In this document: one piece after another, positions 17,087 to 26,668 of the stretch | Numbering within the stretch: position 1 is the stretch's first letter | Layout of the letters: each line of letters starts with the position of its first letter | NCBI RefSeq assembly: GCF_018688255.1 | Contig: NZ_CP061314.1 | Location: 1,116,001 to 1,180,000, forward strand | Length of the DNA: 64,000 nucleotides | Origin: Polynucleobacter corsicus | GTDB lineage: Bacteria; Pseudomonadota; Gammaproteobacteria; Burkholderiales; Burkholderiaceae | Direction of reading: 5' to 3' | Notes under the pieces: model-generated | The model's input: the letters and a program-made list of their open reading frames with translations, nothing else | Databases searched by the model: none | What the model was told of the DNA's origin: nothing | Position numbers and translations under genes: made by a program

Positions 17087-17905
17087 ATGGCATTGAATAA
17101 ATCAGAAAAAGCTACAAAATCACCAGGTGAAGCTGGCAAAACAGCAATTCAGGTGGTGGAACGCCTGATGAACCTGCTTGATGCCCTTGCATCCCACGAA
17201 GAGTCCAGTAGCCTTAAAAACCTTGCAGAAGAGACTGATTTACACCCCTCCACAGCTCACCGCATTCTCAATGACTTGGTAGCCTGCCGCTTAGTAGAAC
17301 GTGGCGATGGTGGCACTTATCGTCTTGGCCTGAAGCTACTTGAGCTGGGTAACCTCGTCAAAGCCCGTTTATCGGTCCGTGAGGCAGCGCAAGGACCAAT
17401 GCGGGCATTGCACAAGCTTACCGGCGAAACCATCAACCTATCTGTTCGCCAAGGAGATGAGATTGTTTATATTGACCGTGCCTATAGCGAACGATCAGGT
17501 ATGCAAGTGGTTCGCGCTATTGGTGGTCGCGCACCGCTCCACCTGACATCGGTTGGCAAACTATTTCTGGCCAGCGATGATCCAAGTCAAGTTCGCGCTT
17601 ATGTCACACGCACTGGTTTAGCTGGCCACACTAGAAACAGCATTACCGAATTGGGAAAATTAGATTCAGAACTCAATCAAGTTCGCAAGTTAGGCCATGC
17701 CAGTGACAATGAGGAGCTAGAGTTGGGTGTCAGTTGCGTAGCAGCTGAAATTTATGATGACAGTGGCAAGTTGGTAGCAGGACTCTCATTGAGCTCGCCT
17801 ACCGATCGTATTCAGGCGGACTGGCTTAAGCTACTTCAAGATACTGCATTGCAGATTTCTAAGGGGATGGGTTACAAACCCAAGATCAGCGACCCTCATT
17901 CTTAA
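17087..17905 (+). CDS. IclR family transcriptional regulator
   Basis: The 272-residue product has an N-terminal winged helix (about 18-80: IQVVERLMNLLDALASHEESSSLKNLAEETDLHPSTAHRIL pattern) and an IclR effector domain (about 95-265) with SVGKLFLAS and the closing VSCVAAEIYDDSGKLVAGLSLSSP signature. IclR members sense small carbon compounds; the effector and targets here are unknown. It is not clearly linked to a neighbour: pyrD ends 79 bases upstream and a convergent peptidase gene follows. Confidence 0.92.
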   Translation: MALNKSEKATKSPGEAGKTAIQVVERLMNLLDALASHEESSSLKNLAEETDLHPSTAHRILNDLVACRLVERGDGGTYRLGLKLLELGNLVKARLSVREAAQGPMRALHKLTGETINLSVRQGDEIVYIDRAYSERSGMQVVRAIGGRAPLHLTSVGKLFLASDDPSQVRAYVTRTGLAGHTRNSITELGKLDSELNQVRKLGHASDNEELELGVSCVAAEIYDDSGKLVAGLSLSSPTDRIQADWLKLLQDTALQISKGMGYKPKISDPHS

Positions 17906-17933
17906 AACTCAATCTTGCTTAGAAATGTAATTC

Positions 17934-18974
17934 CTACATTAAGCGACGAATTGCCTGAGGCTCACCTATTGGCATGCGCTCATACCAATCGCGCACTCTC
18001 ACGGCATCAGCAAAACGCGATTGCGTTCCAACGGAATCCAAGAAAACCAGTAGTAGGGGTGTGTTGTTCACGCGGGCCTGCATCACCAAGCACTTGCCTG
18101 CTGCATTAATAAATCCTGTTTTTTGTAAACCGATATTCATATCACCTGCACGCACCAAGCGATTGGTATTGAGGAACTTCTGTGGGCGCTTGGCAATCAC
18201 CATAGTCAAATCTGGCCAGGTAGAAAACTCACGAATCATTTTGTATTGATAGGCGGCACTCAGCATACGGGTGAGGTCTTCTGCCGACGCAACGTTTTCA
18301 CTCAAGAGGCCAGTAGGATCGGCAAAATGCGAATGTGTCATCCCAATCTCTTTTGCCTTACGATTCATGGCGTCTATAAATGCAGAGATGCCGCCCGGGT
18401 AGTTTCGTCCCAGCGTATAGGCTGCGCGATTCTCAGAGGACATTAGCGCCAATAACAGCGCCTCCTCTCTCGTCAATACAGTTCCCCCAGCAAGACGGGA
18501 CGTGCGATATATATTGACGTCATCCGCATTAATGACAATAGTTTCATCTAGGGGTAATTTAGAATCCAGCACCACCATCGCAGTCATCAGCTTAGTAATA
18601 GAAGCGATCGGCAAACTGACCGAGGAATTCTTTTCGAAATACACCTCTTTAGTATCTTGATTAACCACCATAGCTACACTGGACTTCAAACTCAAATCGT
18701 CATGTTGACCGCGCAAACCCAGTGCCGTTGCAAATGAGGGTCTTGCTGAAACAACAGGCTCGCTTGGACGAGTAACAGTAGTCCTGACTGTTTTTTGCTT
18801 TTTAGAGGATTTAACTACCTTCTTAGACTCTGATTTCACAGATATCTTTGCTGGCGCCTTGGCGGACTTTGTAGTTTGAGAATCGGAGTTGGCTGCAATT
18901 ACCGGAAAGGAAGTAGCTGCTCCAAACGAGATTAGACAGATGAAGGCAGCGAGCCAAAAACGATTCAAATACAT
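17934..18974 (-). CDS. D-alanyl-D-alanine endopeptidase, PbpG-like (peptidase S11)
   Basis: This is a penicillin-binding-type serine peptidase that trims peptidoglycan cross-links in the periplasm. The 346-residue product has a signal peptide (about 1-28), a Lys/Ser-rich linker (about 36-68), and an S11 domain from about residue 90. Active-site motifs are all present: SITK with Ser125 and Lys128, SEN at 180-182, and KTG in LQKTGFINAAG. The C-terminal anchor domain of PBP5/6 is absent, so the PbpG (PBP7) type fits best. It is convergent with the IclR gene. Confidence 0.93.
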   Translation of the reverse strand: MYLNRFWLAAFICLISFGAATSFPVIAANSDSQTTKSAKAPAKISVKSESKKVVKSSKKQKTVRTTVTRPSEPVVSARPSFATALGLRGQHDDLSLKSSVAMVVNQDTKEVYFEKNSSVSLPIASITKLMTAMVVLDSKLPLDETIVINADDVNIYRTSRLAGGTVLTREEALLLALMSSENRAAYTLGRNYPGGISAFIDAMNRKAKEIGMTHSHFADPTGLLSENVASAEDLTRMLSAAYQYKMIREFSTWPDLTMVIAKRPQKFLNTNRLVRAGDMNIGLQKTGFINAAGKCLVMQARVNNTPLLLVFLDSVGTQSRFADAVRVRDWYERMPIGEPQAIRRLM

Positions 18975-19060
18975 CCCAAATTGCCTTCCAAAACTTTTAA
19001 CATACGAGATGATAAATAACTTTTACTTCTAGGCTGCAGTTTTTTACCATTAGAGGCAAC

Positions 19061-19948
19061 TTATTCTGCAATCGTAGCAACAGTACTTGTTTGACCTCGA
19101 TTAACCAGAACAACTCCAGTCATCGTGAGTAATAAACCACCAGCCATCATAAAGGTGAAAGGCTCACCAAATAAGAACCATGCCATCGCTGCAGTGGTGG
19201 GCGGCGTCAGATACAGGAGACTTGTTACCTTGGTTGCAGCCCCCTTGCGAATCATCATAAAAAGCAAGCTGATCGAACCTATGGAGAGAGGGAAAATCGC
19301 CCACAATAATGCTCCAATGACTGGGACGTTCCAAACCATAACGCCAGACTCAAAGTAATACATACAAACAAAGCAAAGTATGGCGGATACGCCAAACTGA
19401 ATCGATGAGCCTGCCCGCAAGTCAAAGACTGGACAGAATTTCTTTTGATAGAGAGTTCCAAACGTAATTGAGAGTAAGGCGGCAAAAGCCAATACGTAAC
19501 TAAACAGAGGAATATGGGCTAAGCCGATTTTTTCTGCAACAACCAAAGCCACCCCAGCAAATCCAAATCCCAAACCAATCCACTGGCGTCCTGTAACTTT
19601 TTCAGATACCCAGGCAGCAAACCAAGCTGTTAGGATGGGCTGTAAGCCCACGATGATTGCTACCAGGCCTGCAGTCATCCCCAACCGGACTGCGAACCAA
19701 ACCCCCAGTAGATAGCCGAACTGGAGCAACATGCCAGCAACCGCTATGTGTTTGAATTGAGACCAACTTGGCCAGCTGATTCTCCAGACAAGGCTCAGGC
19801 ATGCCATAGCCATCAATACCCCTGCAAAACGCCAAAACAGGAAAGTGGCGGGCTCAACATAAGGCATTGCTAAGCGTGCAATAACAAAGCCCGTACTCCA
19901 AATCAATACAAATAAGGGGGCAATCAGGCTATCAGGCTTCAATCTCAT
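19061..19948 (-). CDS. EamA/DMT superfamily transporter
   Basis: This 295-residue inner-membrane protein has about ten hydrophobic helices arranged as two EamA repeats (about 8-138 and 150-285). It starts with SLIAPLFVLIWSTGFVIARLAMPYVEPATFLFWRFAG and repeats the pattern in the second half (ALLWAIFPLSIGSI, LLYLTPPTTAAMAWFLFGEPFT). Members export amino acids, metabolites or drugs; the substrate is unknown. It is a single gene flanked by a 86-base gap to the peptidase gene and 193 bases to the divergent phasin. Confidence 0.9.
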   Translation of the reverse strand: MRLKPDSLIAPLFVLIWSTGFVIARLAMPYVEPATFLFWRFAGVLMAMACLSLVWRISWPSWSQFKHIAVAGMLLQFGYLLGVWFAVRLGMTAGLVAIIVGLQPILTAWFAAWVSEKVTGRQWIGLGFGFAGVALVVAEKIGLAHIPLFSYVLAFAALLSITFGTLYQKKFCPVFDLRAGSSIQFGVSAILCFVCMYYFESGVMVWNVPVIGALLWAIFPLSIGSISLLFMMIRKGAATKVTSLLYLTPPTTAAMAWFLFGEPFTFMMAGGLLLTMTGVVLVNRGQTSTVATIAE

Positions 19949-20054
19949 GGATAACTTATTGAAAGGGTGGGATTTTTAGTTAAGCTGTGATTTTAGGCCT
20001 ATTTCTTAAGCCTCTGTCCAGATCTTGGGGGCGCTGCAATATAAACATTAAATA

Positions 20055-20067
20055 CTGCTCAATGCAG
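20055..20067. promoter_or_regulatory. Dyad CTGC-N5-GCAG upstream of the phasin promoter, possible PhaR-type site
   Basis: CTGCTCAATGCAG lies 10 bases upstream of the -35 box of the phasin promoter. PhaR repressors of PHA granule genes are known to bind CTGC/GCAG-type dyads in some proteobacteria, with a slightly shorter spacer in the described case. The assignment is inference from position and pattern. Confidence 0.35.
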
Positions 20068-20077
20068 CCCAAATAAA

Positions 20078-20105
20078 TTGACATTGTGCAGATATAGATC
20101 ATAGT
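20078..20105 (+). promoter_or_regulatory. Putative phasin promoter
   Basis: A perfect TTGACA (20078-20083) is followed after 16 bases by CATAGT (20100-20105), about 36 bases before the phasin start codon. Confidence 0.5.
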
Positions 20106-20141
20106 AAGCAAAGCCATGAAATTATCAGGAAAGGTATTGAT

Positions 20142-20663
20142 ATGAAATTAACGCCCGAACAAATAGCAGCGGCACAAAAAGCTAACCTAGAAACTTTGAG
20201 TGGGCTAACCAATCAAGCGCTACAAAGCATCGAGAAATTAATTGAGCTCAATATGCATATCGCTAAGCAAAGCCTGAGTGAAAGCATGAGTAGCGCCAAG
20301 AAAGCGCTTGAAGTCAAAGATATTCAGCAACTCCTCGCCCATCAGGCGGAAGCAGTCCAACCCATGGCTGAAAAAATTATGGCCTATAGTCGCCATCTCT
20401 ATGAATTAGCTCATGAGACTCAAGCGAGTTTTACCAAGTCCGCCGAAAAAGAATTTCAAGCGGGTCAGCAAAAAATGAATGCCTTGGTAGAAGAATGGAC
20501 TGAGAATGCGCCAGCAGGCTCAGATGCTGCAGTACACGCCATGAAACAAGCAATCACTTCTGCTGCCAATGTATTTGAAACTAGCCAGAAGGCAGTGAAG
20601 CACGCTGTAGATGTTGCGCAATCAGGCAATCAAACGGTGAGAAAAAAAAGTAGCAAGAAATAA
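20142..20663 (+). CDS. Phasin family protein (PHA granule-associated)
   Basis: Phasins coat polyhydroxyalkanoate granules. The 173-residue product is almost entirely predicted amphipathic helix and matches the Burkholderiales phasin pattern: LTPEQIAAAQKANLETLSGLTNQALQSIEKLIELNMHIAKQSL at the start, then QLLAHQAEAVQPMAEKIMAYSRHLYE, and a Lys-rich tail. No cysteine, signal peptide or membrane segment is present. It is a single gene with its own promoter and a strong terminator behind it. Presence of PHA metabolism is implied but PHA synthase is not in this window. Confidence 0.92.
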   Translation: MKLTPEQIAAAQKANLETLSGLTNQALQSIEKLIELNMHIAKQSLSESMSSAKKALEVKDIQQLLAHQAEAVQPMAEKIMAYSRHLYELAHETQASFTKSAEKEFQAGQQKMNALVEEWTENAPAGSDAAVHAMKQAITSAANVFETSQKAVKHAVDVAQSGNQTVRKKSSKK

Positions 20664-20705
20664 TGACTATGCAATGACTACATCACTTTTATTGCAGAGA
20701 TGTAC

Positions 20706-20736
20706 AAAAAAAGCCCCGTTTTTTTCGGGGCTTTTT
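20706..20736. terminator. Bidirectional rho-independent terminator between phasin and lpdA
   Basis: An 11-base stem (20708-20718 with 20726-20736) with a GCCCCG core closes on a T7 loop, with an A run before and a T run after. It lies between the convergent ends of the phasin gene (plus) and lpdA (minus). Confidence 0.9.
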
Positions 20737-20756
20737 GCCAAGACAAAGAGGATTAC

Positions 20757-22550
20757 TTAATGTGCCTTCTTCTTTACTGGTGGTAAGTCAGTGCAGTGGC
20801 CAAGAGCAGCCTCTGCAGCTAAGCCAACAGATTCACCTAGAGTTGGATGAGGATGAATGGTTTTGCCAATATCCACAGCATCAGCACCCATCTCAATAGC
20901 TAGGCAGACTTCACCAATTAAATCGCCGGCATGCGTACCAACTATGCCGCCACCAATAATGCGTTTGCTGGTTGCGTCAAAAATGAGTTTTGTAAAACCT
21001 TCATCACGACCATTGGCAATCGCTCTTCCGCTAGCTGCCCACGGAAATAAACCTTTTTCGTAGGCGATCCCCTGAGCTTTACACTGCTCTTCGGTCAACC
21101 CAGCCCAAGCCACCTCTGGGTCAGTGTATGCCACCGATGGAATCTGCTTGGCATCAAAATAGGATTTTTCACCTGCAGCGACTTCAGCGGCAACGTGGCC
21201 CTCATGTACTGCTTTGTGCGCAAGCATGGGTTGTCCAACAATATCGCCAATCGCAAAAATGTTATGCACATTGGTGCGCATCTGATTATCGACAGGAACA
21301 AAGCCGCGCTCGTCTACAACAACGCCTGCAGCTGCTGCGTCAATCTTCTTGCCATTCGGCGTGCGCCCTACTGCAACTAATACTAAGTCGTAAGTCTGTG
21401 GCTCTGAGGGAGCACCCTCACCTTCAAAACTCACTGAAATACCGTCAGCCATGACTTCAGCTTTAGATGCTCGAGTCTTCAACATGACCTTTTCGAAACG
21501 GCCAGCATTGAATTTCTCCCAGACCTTTTCTAAATCACGATCTGCGCCCGCCATGAGGCCATCCATCATTTCAGCAATATCGATACGGGAGCCTAGGGTG
21601 CTATAAACAGTAGCCATCTCCAAACCAATAATGCCGCCACCGATCACCAACATGCGCTTTGGAATGCTCTTGAGTAACAAGGCGCCAGTGCTATCTACGA
21701 TACGAGGATCTTCTGGTAAGAATGGGAGTTTTACAGGCTGGCTTCCTGCCGCAATGATCGCCTTCTGAAAACGAATCACTTCTTTTTGCCCTGTTAAATC
21801 TTGGCCATCACCTTTGGTTAATTCAACTTCTACGTGATTTGCATCTAAAAATCGGCCTAATCCACGCACCACACTAACCTTACGGGCTTTTGCCATGCCG
21901 GCCAATCCACCCGTTAACTTGGCAATAACTGAATTTTTGTAGCCACGCAATTGATCAATTTCAATCTTGGGAGCGCCATAGCTAATACCATGCTGAGACA
22001 TCGTCTTCACTTCATCCATCACTGCAGTAGTGTGAAGCAAGGCTTTCGAGGGAATACAACCCACGTTTAAGCAAACACCGCCTAGAGTTGAATAGCGCTC
22101 TATCAAAATAGTACTCATACCCAAATCTGCACTGCGAAATGCGGCACTATAGCCGCCTGGACCTGCACCTAAGACGAGCAATTCGCACTCATGATCCACT
22201 TTACCGCTGTATTGACCGGCAATAGGAGCGCTGATGACAGGCGCTGCTACAGGAGTAGTAGCTGCAACTGGTGAGGCTGCAGACGCGGAAGCTTGAGGCG
22301 CAGCTGATACCGCCCCCACTTCAATTTCAGCTACGACACTACCTTTACCAACCTTATCGCCAGCTTTGACTGAAATACTCAAAACAGTTCCAGCTGTATC
22401 AGCTGGAATTTCCATCGTTGCTTTGTCAGATTCCAGAACGAGTAGTGGCTGCTCTTTTTCAATCACGTCACCCACTTTAATGAGCACCTCAATCACTGGC
22501 ACATCTGAATAATCACCAATATCCGGTACGAGAATAATTTGCTTGGCCAT
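20757..22550 (-). CDS. lpdA: Dihydrolipoyl dehydrogenase (E3) with fused N-terminal lipoyl domain
   Basis: E3 of the pyruvate dehydrogenase complex reoxidises dihydrolipoyl groups with FAD and NAD. The 597-residue protein is longer than usual E3 because residues 1 to about 78 form a lipoyl domain with the lipoylation motif ESDKATM (Lys43), then an Ala/Pro-rich linker (about 80-115). The E3 part follows: FAD loop LGAGPGGYSAA, redox-active CLNVGC in GGVCLNVGCIPSKALL, NAD loop GGGIIGLE, AIGD, and the C-terminal HPHPTLGE base motif. This fusion is typical for betaproteobacterial PDH operons. It is the last gene of aceE-aceF-lpdA; the gap to aceF is 9 bases. Confidence 0.97.
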   Translation of the reverse strand: MAKQIILVPDIGDYSDVPVIEVLIKVGDVIEKEQPLLVLESDKATMEIPADTAGTVLSISVKAGDKVGKGSVVAEIEVGAVSAAPQASASAASPVAATTPVAAPVISAPIAGQYSGKVDHECELLVLGAGPGGYSAAFRSADLGMSTILIERYSTLGGVCLNVGCIPSKALLHTTAVMDEVKTMSQHGISYGAPKIEIDQLRGYKNSVIAKLTGGLAGMAKARKVSVVRGLGRFLDANHVEVELTKGDGQDLTGQKEVIRFQKAIIAAGSQPVKLPFLPEDPRIVDSTGALLLKSIPKRMLVIGGGIIGLEMATVYSTLGSRIDIAEMMDGLMAGADRDLEKVWEKFNAGRFEKVMLKTRASKAEVMADGISVSFEGEGAPSEPQTYDLVLVAVGRTPNGKKIDAAAAGVVVDERGFVPVDNQMRTNVHNIFAIGDIVGQPMLAHKAVHEGHVAAEVAAGEKSYFDAKQIPSVAYTDPEVAWAGLTEEQCKAQGIAYEKGLFPWAASGRAIANGRDEGFTKLIFDATSKRIIGGGIVGTHAGDLIGEVCLAIEMGADAVDIGKTIHPHPTLGESVGLAAEAALGHCTDLPPVKKKAH

Positions 22551-22559
22551 ATCTTTTCC

Positions 22560-23870
22560 TTAAAGTGCTGCGCGACGGAAGTCGGACATCAGCTGGGCGA
22601 TATAGACATTAAAACGGGTTGCCAAAGCACCATCAATCACGCGATGGTCAGCGCTGAGTGACAACGGACAAATTAAGCGTGGAACAAATTGCTTACCATC
22701 CCATACTGGCTTCATAGCAGCTTTGCTTACACCCAAGATTGCTACCTCAGGTGCATTTACGATTGGTGAGAAATAGGTGCCACCAATGCCACCCAAGGAA
22801 GAGATAGTGAAACTAGCGCCCTGCATTTGCTCGGGCTTTAGTTTTCCATCTCGAGCTTGCGCGGCTAGCTCAGAGGTTTCACGAGCAAGCTCAAAAATAC
22901 CTTTTTTATCTGCATCACGAATCACTGGCACCACTAAACCATTTGGCGTATCAGCGGCAAAGGCAATATTAAAATACTTCTTCAATACCAAGTCATCGCC
23001 ATCGATGGAGCTATTGAATTCTGGATATTTCTTGAGAGCAGCAACAGCAGCCTTCATCATGAAAGCCAACATGGTGATTTTGAGGCCCTGCTTTTCATTC
23101 TCTTTATTGGTCAGCACTCTGAATGCTTCGAGATCGGTAATATCAGCATCCTCGTGATAAGTCACAGCAGGAATCATCACCCAGTTACGACCTAGGTTCG
23201 CAGCGGTTAACTTCTTAATACGATTTAAAGGCTGACGTTCGGTTTCTCCAAACTTAGAGAAATCGACTTTTGGCCAAGGAATTAGATTCAGGCCACCTAA
23301 GCTTCCGCCAGATGCGGTCGATGCGCTACCGGCACCACCAATCATTGCAGCCTTTACAAAAGCCTGCACGTCTTCTTGGGTAATTCTGCCTTTAGGGCCA
23401 GAACCTTTCACCTGATGAACTGTAACGCCGAGTTCACGAGCAAATTTACGGACTGAAGGACTTGCGTGACTGGCTGTTGGATCTATTTCAACCGGCGTAT
23501 TACTAACAGGAGGTGGTGCAGGTGCACGCAAAATCGGTGGCTCTACTTTTGGGGCTGGTGCCGCAGCAGGTTCAGTTTTCGCTACTGCGGGAGCGGCAGC
23601 TTGTAAGGCAGCTGGAGCTGCAGTTGCGCCACTCTCTTCAAGCACGAGAACGATGGCGCCCTCTGAAATAGAGTCGCCCACTTTAACCATGACCTCTTTT
23701 ACAAGACCGGAGTGTGATGAGGGGACATCCATGGTTGCCTTGTCTGACTCCAGAACAACAATAGATTGCTCTTTCTCAACACGATCACCGACTTTTACCA
23801 ATACCTCGATGACGGGCACATCTTTGTAATCCCCAATATCTGGGACTTTAATATCAATTAGTTGGCTCAT
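22560..23870 (-). CDS. aceF: Pyruvate dehydrogenase E2, dihydrolipoyllysine acetyltransferase
   Basis: E2 forms the core of the PDH complex and transfers the acetyl group from lipoamide to CoA. The 436-residue product has one N-terminal lipoyl domain (1 to about 78, Lys44 in ESDKATMDVP), an Ala/Pro linker, a peripheral-subunit binding domain (about 138-172: SPSVRKFARELGV...GRITQEDV), a second short linker and the catalytic domain with His409 and Asp413 in DHRVIDG. Many E2 proteins have two or three lipoyl domains; here a further one is carried by LpdA. It lies 15 bases after aceE. Confidence 0.97.
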   Translation of the reverse strand: MSQLIDIKVPDIGDYKDVPVIEVLVKVGDRVEKEQSIVVLESDKATMDVPSSHSGLVKEVMVKVGDSISEGAIVLVLEESGATAAPAALQAAAPAVAKTEPAAAPAPKVEPPILRAPAPPPVSNTPVEIDPTASHASPSVRKFARELGVTVHQVKGSGPKGRITQEDVQAFVKAAMIGGAGSASTASGGSLGGLNLIPWPKVDFSKFGETERQPLNRIKKLTAANLGRNWVMIPAVTYHEDADITDLEAFRVLTNKENEKQGLKITMLAFMMKAAVAALKKYPEFNSSIDGDDLVLKKYFNIAFAADTPNGLVVPVIRDADKKGIFELARETSELAAQARDGKLKPEQMQGASFTISSLGGIGGTYFSPIVNAPEVAILGVSKAAMKPVWDGKQFVPRLICPLSLSADHRVIDGALATRFNVYIAQLMSDFRRAAL

Positions 23871-23885
23871 AGTATCTGTCTCTTA

Positions 23886-26582
23886 TCAAACCGTCATTGG
23901 GTTTGGCTTAGTGGTGTCAATGCCGTACTTCTTAATCGCTTCAGCTAACTTTTGGCGATCAAGCTGGCCAGCATCTACCAATGAGCGCAAGGCTGTGAGG
24001 ACAACCCAGCAGCGATCTACTTCAAAGAAATCGCGTAATTTTTCACGAGTATCGGAACGTCCAAAACCATCTGTTCCTAGCACCTCAAAGCGACGGCCTA
24101 GATGCTGAATGGCTGGGCGAATTTGCTCAGCAAACAAGCGGACATAGTCAGTAGCAGCGATGATCGGGCCCGCAGTATCTTTGAGGCACTGCTCTACATG
24201 AGATAAAGCAGGTGCTGCAGTTGGGTTCAGCAGATTATTACGATGAACTGTATTCCAATTACGACCGAGTTCAGTAAAGCTTGGGCAACCCCACAAATCG
24301 GAAGCAATGCCCCAATCTTTATTTAGGATTTCAGCGGCTTCAATAACTTCACGGAAGATAGTTCCCGAACCTAATAGCTGTACACGCAATTTCGCATTAC
24401 CATCGCCAACCGACTTGAGTTTGTACATACCTTTAATGATGTCTTGTTCTGCACCTTTTGGCATAGCTGGATGAGCGTAGTTCTCATTCATCAAAGTGAT
24501 GTAGTAGTACACATCTTCTTGTTCAGCCAACATGCGGCGCATACCATCTTGAATTACTACGGCCACCTCAAATGAGAATGAAGGGTCATAGCTAATACAG
24601 TTTGGAATTGAAGCACTCCATACCTGGCTGTGACCATCTTCATGCTGAAGGCCTTCACCATTCAAAGTCGTTCTACCGGCAGTACCGCCCAATAAGAATC
24701 CACGACTGCGCATATCACCTGCAGCCCAACAGAGGTCGCCAATCCGCTGGAAACCAAACATGGAGTAGAAGATGTAAAAAGGCAACATCGGTACGCCATG
24801 GGTTGAGTATGAAGTGGCGGCGGCGATCCAGTCGCACATACCGCCCGCTTCATTAATGCCTTCTTGCAAAATCTGACCAGTCTTGTCCTCTTTATAGAAC
24901 ATCAATTGATCATGATCTTCTGGGGTGTAAAGCTGGCCTAGCTGATTCCAAATACCTAATTGGCGAAACATACCTTCCATGCCAAAAGTACGTGACTCAT
25001 CTGGAACAATCGGAACAACCCGCTTACCCAAAACCTTGTCGCGCACAATCGTGTTGAGTATGCGAACAAAGGCCATCGTTGTGGAAATCTCACGGCCATC
25101 AGTAGTTGCTTCTAGTAATGGTGCGAATACCTCAAGCGCAGGTACAGGCAAGCTCTCAGCCTTCATGCGACGCTGTGGCAAATAGCCGCCCAACTCTTGA
25201 CGGCGAGCTTTCATATACTCAAGCTCTGGGCTTCCTTCAGCAAATTTCACTAAAGGCATTTCTTCTAATTGCTCATCTTTTACGGGGATCTCAAAACGAT
25301 CGCGGAAACGACGTACGTCATCTGCATTCATCTTCTTGGCTTGGTGGGCAATATTCATCGCCTCGCCCGAGCCACCCATACCGTAGCCTTTAATGGTGTG
25401 GGCCAAAATAACGGTTGGCTGATCCTTGTGATTTACGGCTGAATGAAAAGCTGCAAACACCTTATGGGGATCATGACCACCGCGATTGAGTTGCCAAATC
25501 TCGTCATCACTCCAGTCGCTGACCAATGCCTTTAATTCGGGGGTATTGAAAACGATTTCGCGGACGTAGGCACCACTCTTGGCTTTCATAGTCTGGTATT
25601 CACCATCGACAATCTGACCAAGACGCTGCATCAAGATGCCTTTTTTATCGCGAGCAAACAATGCATCCCAATGACCACCCCAAACTACCTTGATTACATT
25701 CCAACCGGCGCCACGGAACTCACCTTCGAGTTCTTGAATAATTTTGCCGTTACCTCGAACAGGGCCATCAAGACGTTGCAAGTTGCAGTTCACAACAAAA
25801 ATCAGGTTATCTAATTTTTCACGGCCGGCCATACCAATCGCACCGAGTGATTCCGGTTCATCAGTTTCACCATCGCCGAGGAAGGCCCACACTTTTCTAC
25901 CTTCCGCTTGAATGAATCCACGATCCTGCATGTAGCGCATAAAGCGTGCTTGATAAATAGCCATGATTGGGCCAAGGCCCATCGATACCGTAGGAAACTG
26001 CCAGAAATCTGGCATCAACCAAGGATGTGGATAGCTAGAGATCCCTTTGCCGCCCACTTCTTGACGGAAGTTATTCAGCTGCTCATCAGACAAACGACCG
26101 AGCATATAGGCCCGGGCATATACACCTGGAGCTGAATGCCCCTGAACAAATATCAGATCACCACCATGCTCTGGTGATGGGGCATGCCAGAAATGGTTAA
26201 AGCCAACGTCATACAGAGTTGCCGCCGACTGGAAAGAAGAAATATGACCACCAACGTTGGTATCTTTATTGGCACGCAAGACCATAGCCATTGCGTTCCA
26301 CCGCGTGTAGGAACGGATGCGGTGCTCGACATTTTGATCGCCTGGTAAACGTGCTTGCTGCTCTACAGGGATTGTGTTGATGTAAGGAGTTTCAGCATGA
26401 AAGGCTTGATTCACCCCATTCACTCGAGCATGGGAAATTTGCTGATCAATCAGATAGGCAGCACGCTCTGGACCCTCATTCCGAATCACACCATCGAGGG
26501 CCTGTAACCACTCTTGGGTTTCGCCTGGATCAGCATCTTGTTCTCCTGCGCTACCCAAAATTTGTTCTGGAACCGCTGCCAT
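23886..26582 (-). CDS. aceE: Pyruvate dehydrogenase E1 component (homodimeric)
   Basis: E1 decarboxylates pyruvate with thiamine diphosphate and reductively acetylates lipoyl groups. The 898-residue product is of normal length for the single-chain AceE type. Seen: GGHISSFQSAATLYDVGFNHF, GDGETDEPESLG and NLQRLDGPVRGNGKI in the TPP/Mg-binding domain, ILAHTIKGYGMG, VPDESRTFGMEGMFRQLGIW and GGTAGRTTLNGEGLQHEDGHS. The ATG has an excellent GGAGG site 7 bases upstream. It is first in the PDH operon, with a promoter at 26634-26662. Confidence 0.98.
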   Translation of the reverse strand: MAAVPEQILGSAGEQDADPGETQEWLQALDGVIRNEGPERAAYLIDQQISHARVNGVNQAFHAETPYINTIPVEQQARLPGDQNVEHRIRSYTRWNAMAMVLRANKDTNVGGHISSFQSAATLYDVGFNHFWHAPSPEHGGDLIFVQGHSAPGVYARAYMLGRLSDEQLNNFRQEVGGKGISSYPHPWLMPDFWQFPTVSMGLGPIMAIYQARFMRYMQDRGFIQAEGRKVWAFLGDGETDEPESLGAIGMAGREKLDNLIFVVNCNLQRLDGPVRGNGKIIQELEGEFRGAGWNVIKVVWGGHWDALFARDKKGILMQRLGQIVDGEYQTMKAKSGAYVREIVFNTPELKALVSDWSDDEIWQLNRGGHDPHKVFAAFHSAVNHKDQPTVILAHTIKGYGMGGSGEAMNIAHQAKKMNADDVRRFRDRFEIPVKDEQLEEMPLVKFAEGSPELEYMKARRQELGGYLPQRRMKAESLPVPALEVFAPLLEATTDGREISTTMAFVRILNTIVRDKVLGKRVVPIVPDESRTFGMEGMFRQLGIWNQLGQLYTPEDHDQLMFYKEDKTGQILQEGINEAGGMCDWIAAATSYSTHGVPMLPFYIFYSMFGFQRIGDLCWAAGDMRSRGFLLGGTAGRTTLNGEGLQHEDGHSQVWSASIPNCISYDPSFSFEVAVVIQDGMRRMLAEQEDVYYYITLMNENYAHPAMPKGAEQDIIKGMYKLKSVGDGNAKLRVQLLGSGTIFREVIEAAEILNKDWGIASDLWGCPSFTELGRNWNTVHRNNLLNPTAAPALSHVEQCLKDTAGPIIAATDYVRLFAEQIRPAIQHLGRRFEVLGTDGFGRSDTREKLRDFFEVDRCWVVLTALRSLVDAGQLDRQKLAEAIKKYGIDTTKPNPMTV

Positions 26583-26633
26583 AAACTGCCTCCATTTATT
26601 ACATCGTTTTTATTGATTTACTCTATAGGCAAT

Positions 26634-26662
26634 ATTCTAGGAAGGTCTATGGGTGTAAACAA
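26634..26662 (-). promoter_or_regulatory. Putative promoter of the PDH operon
   Basis: On the minus strand TTGTTT (26657-26662), 17 bases and TAGAAT (26634-26639) form a sigma-70-like promoter about 50 bases upstream of aceE. The inverted repeat at 26669-26703 lies immediately upstream of its -35 box. Confidence 0.5.
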
Positions 26663-26668
26663 GCAATT

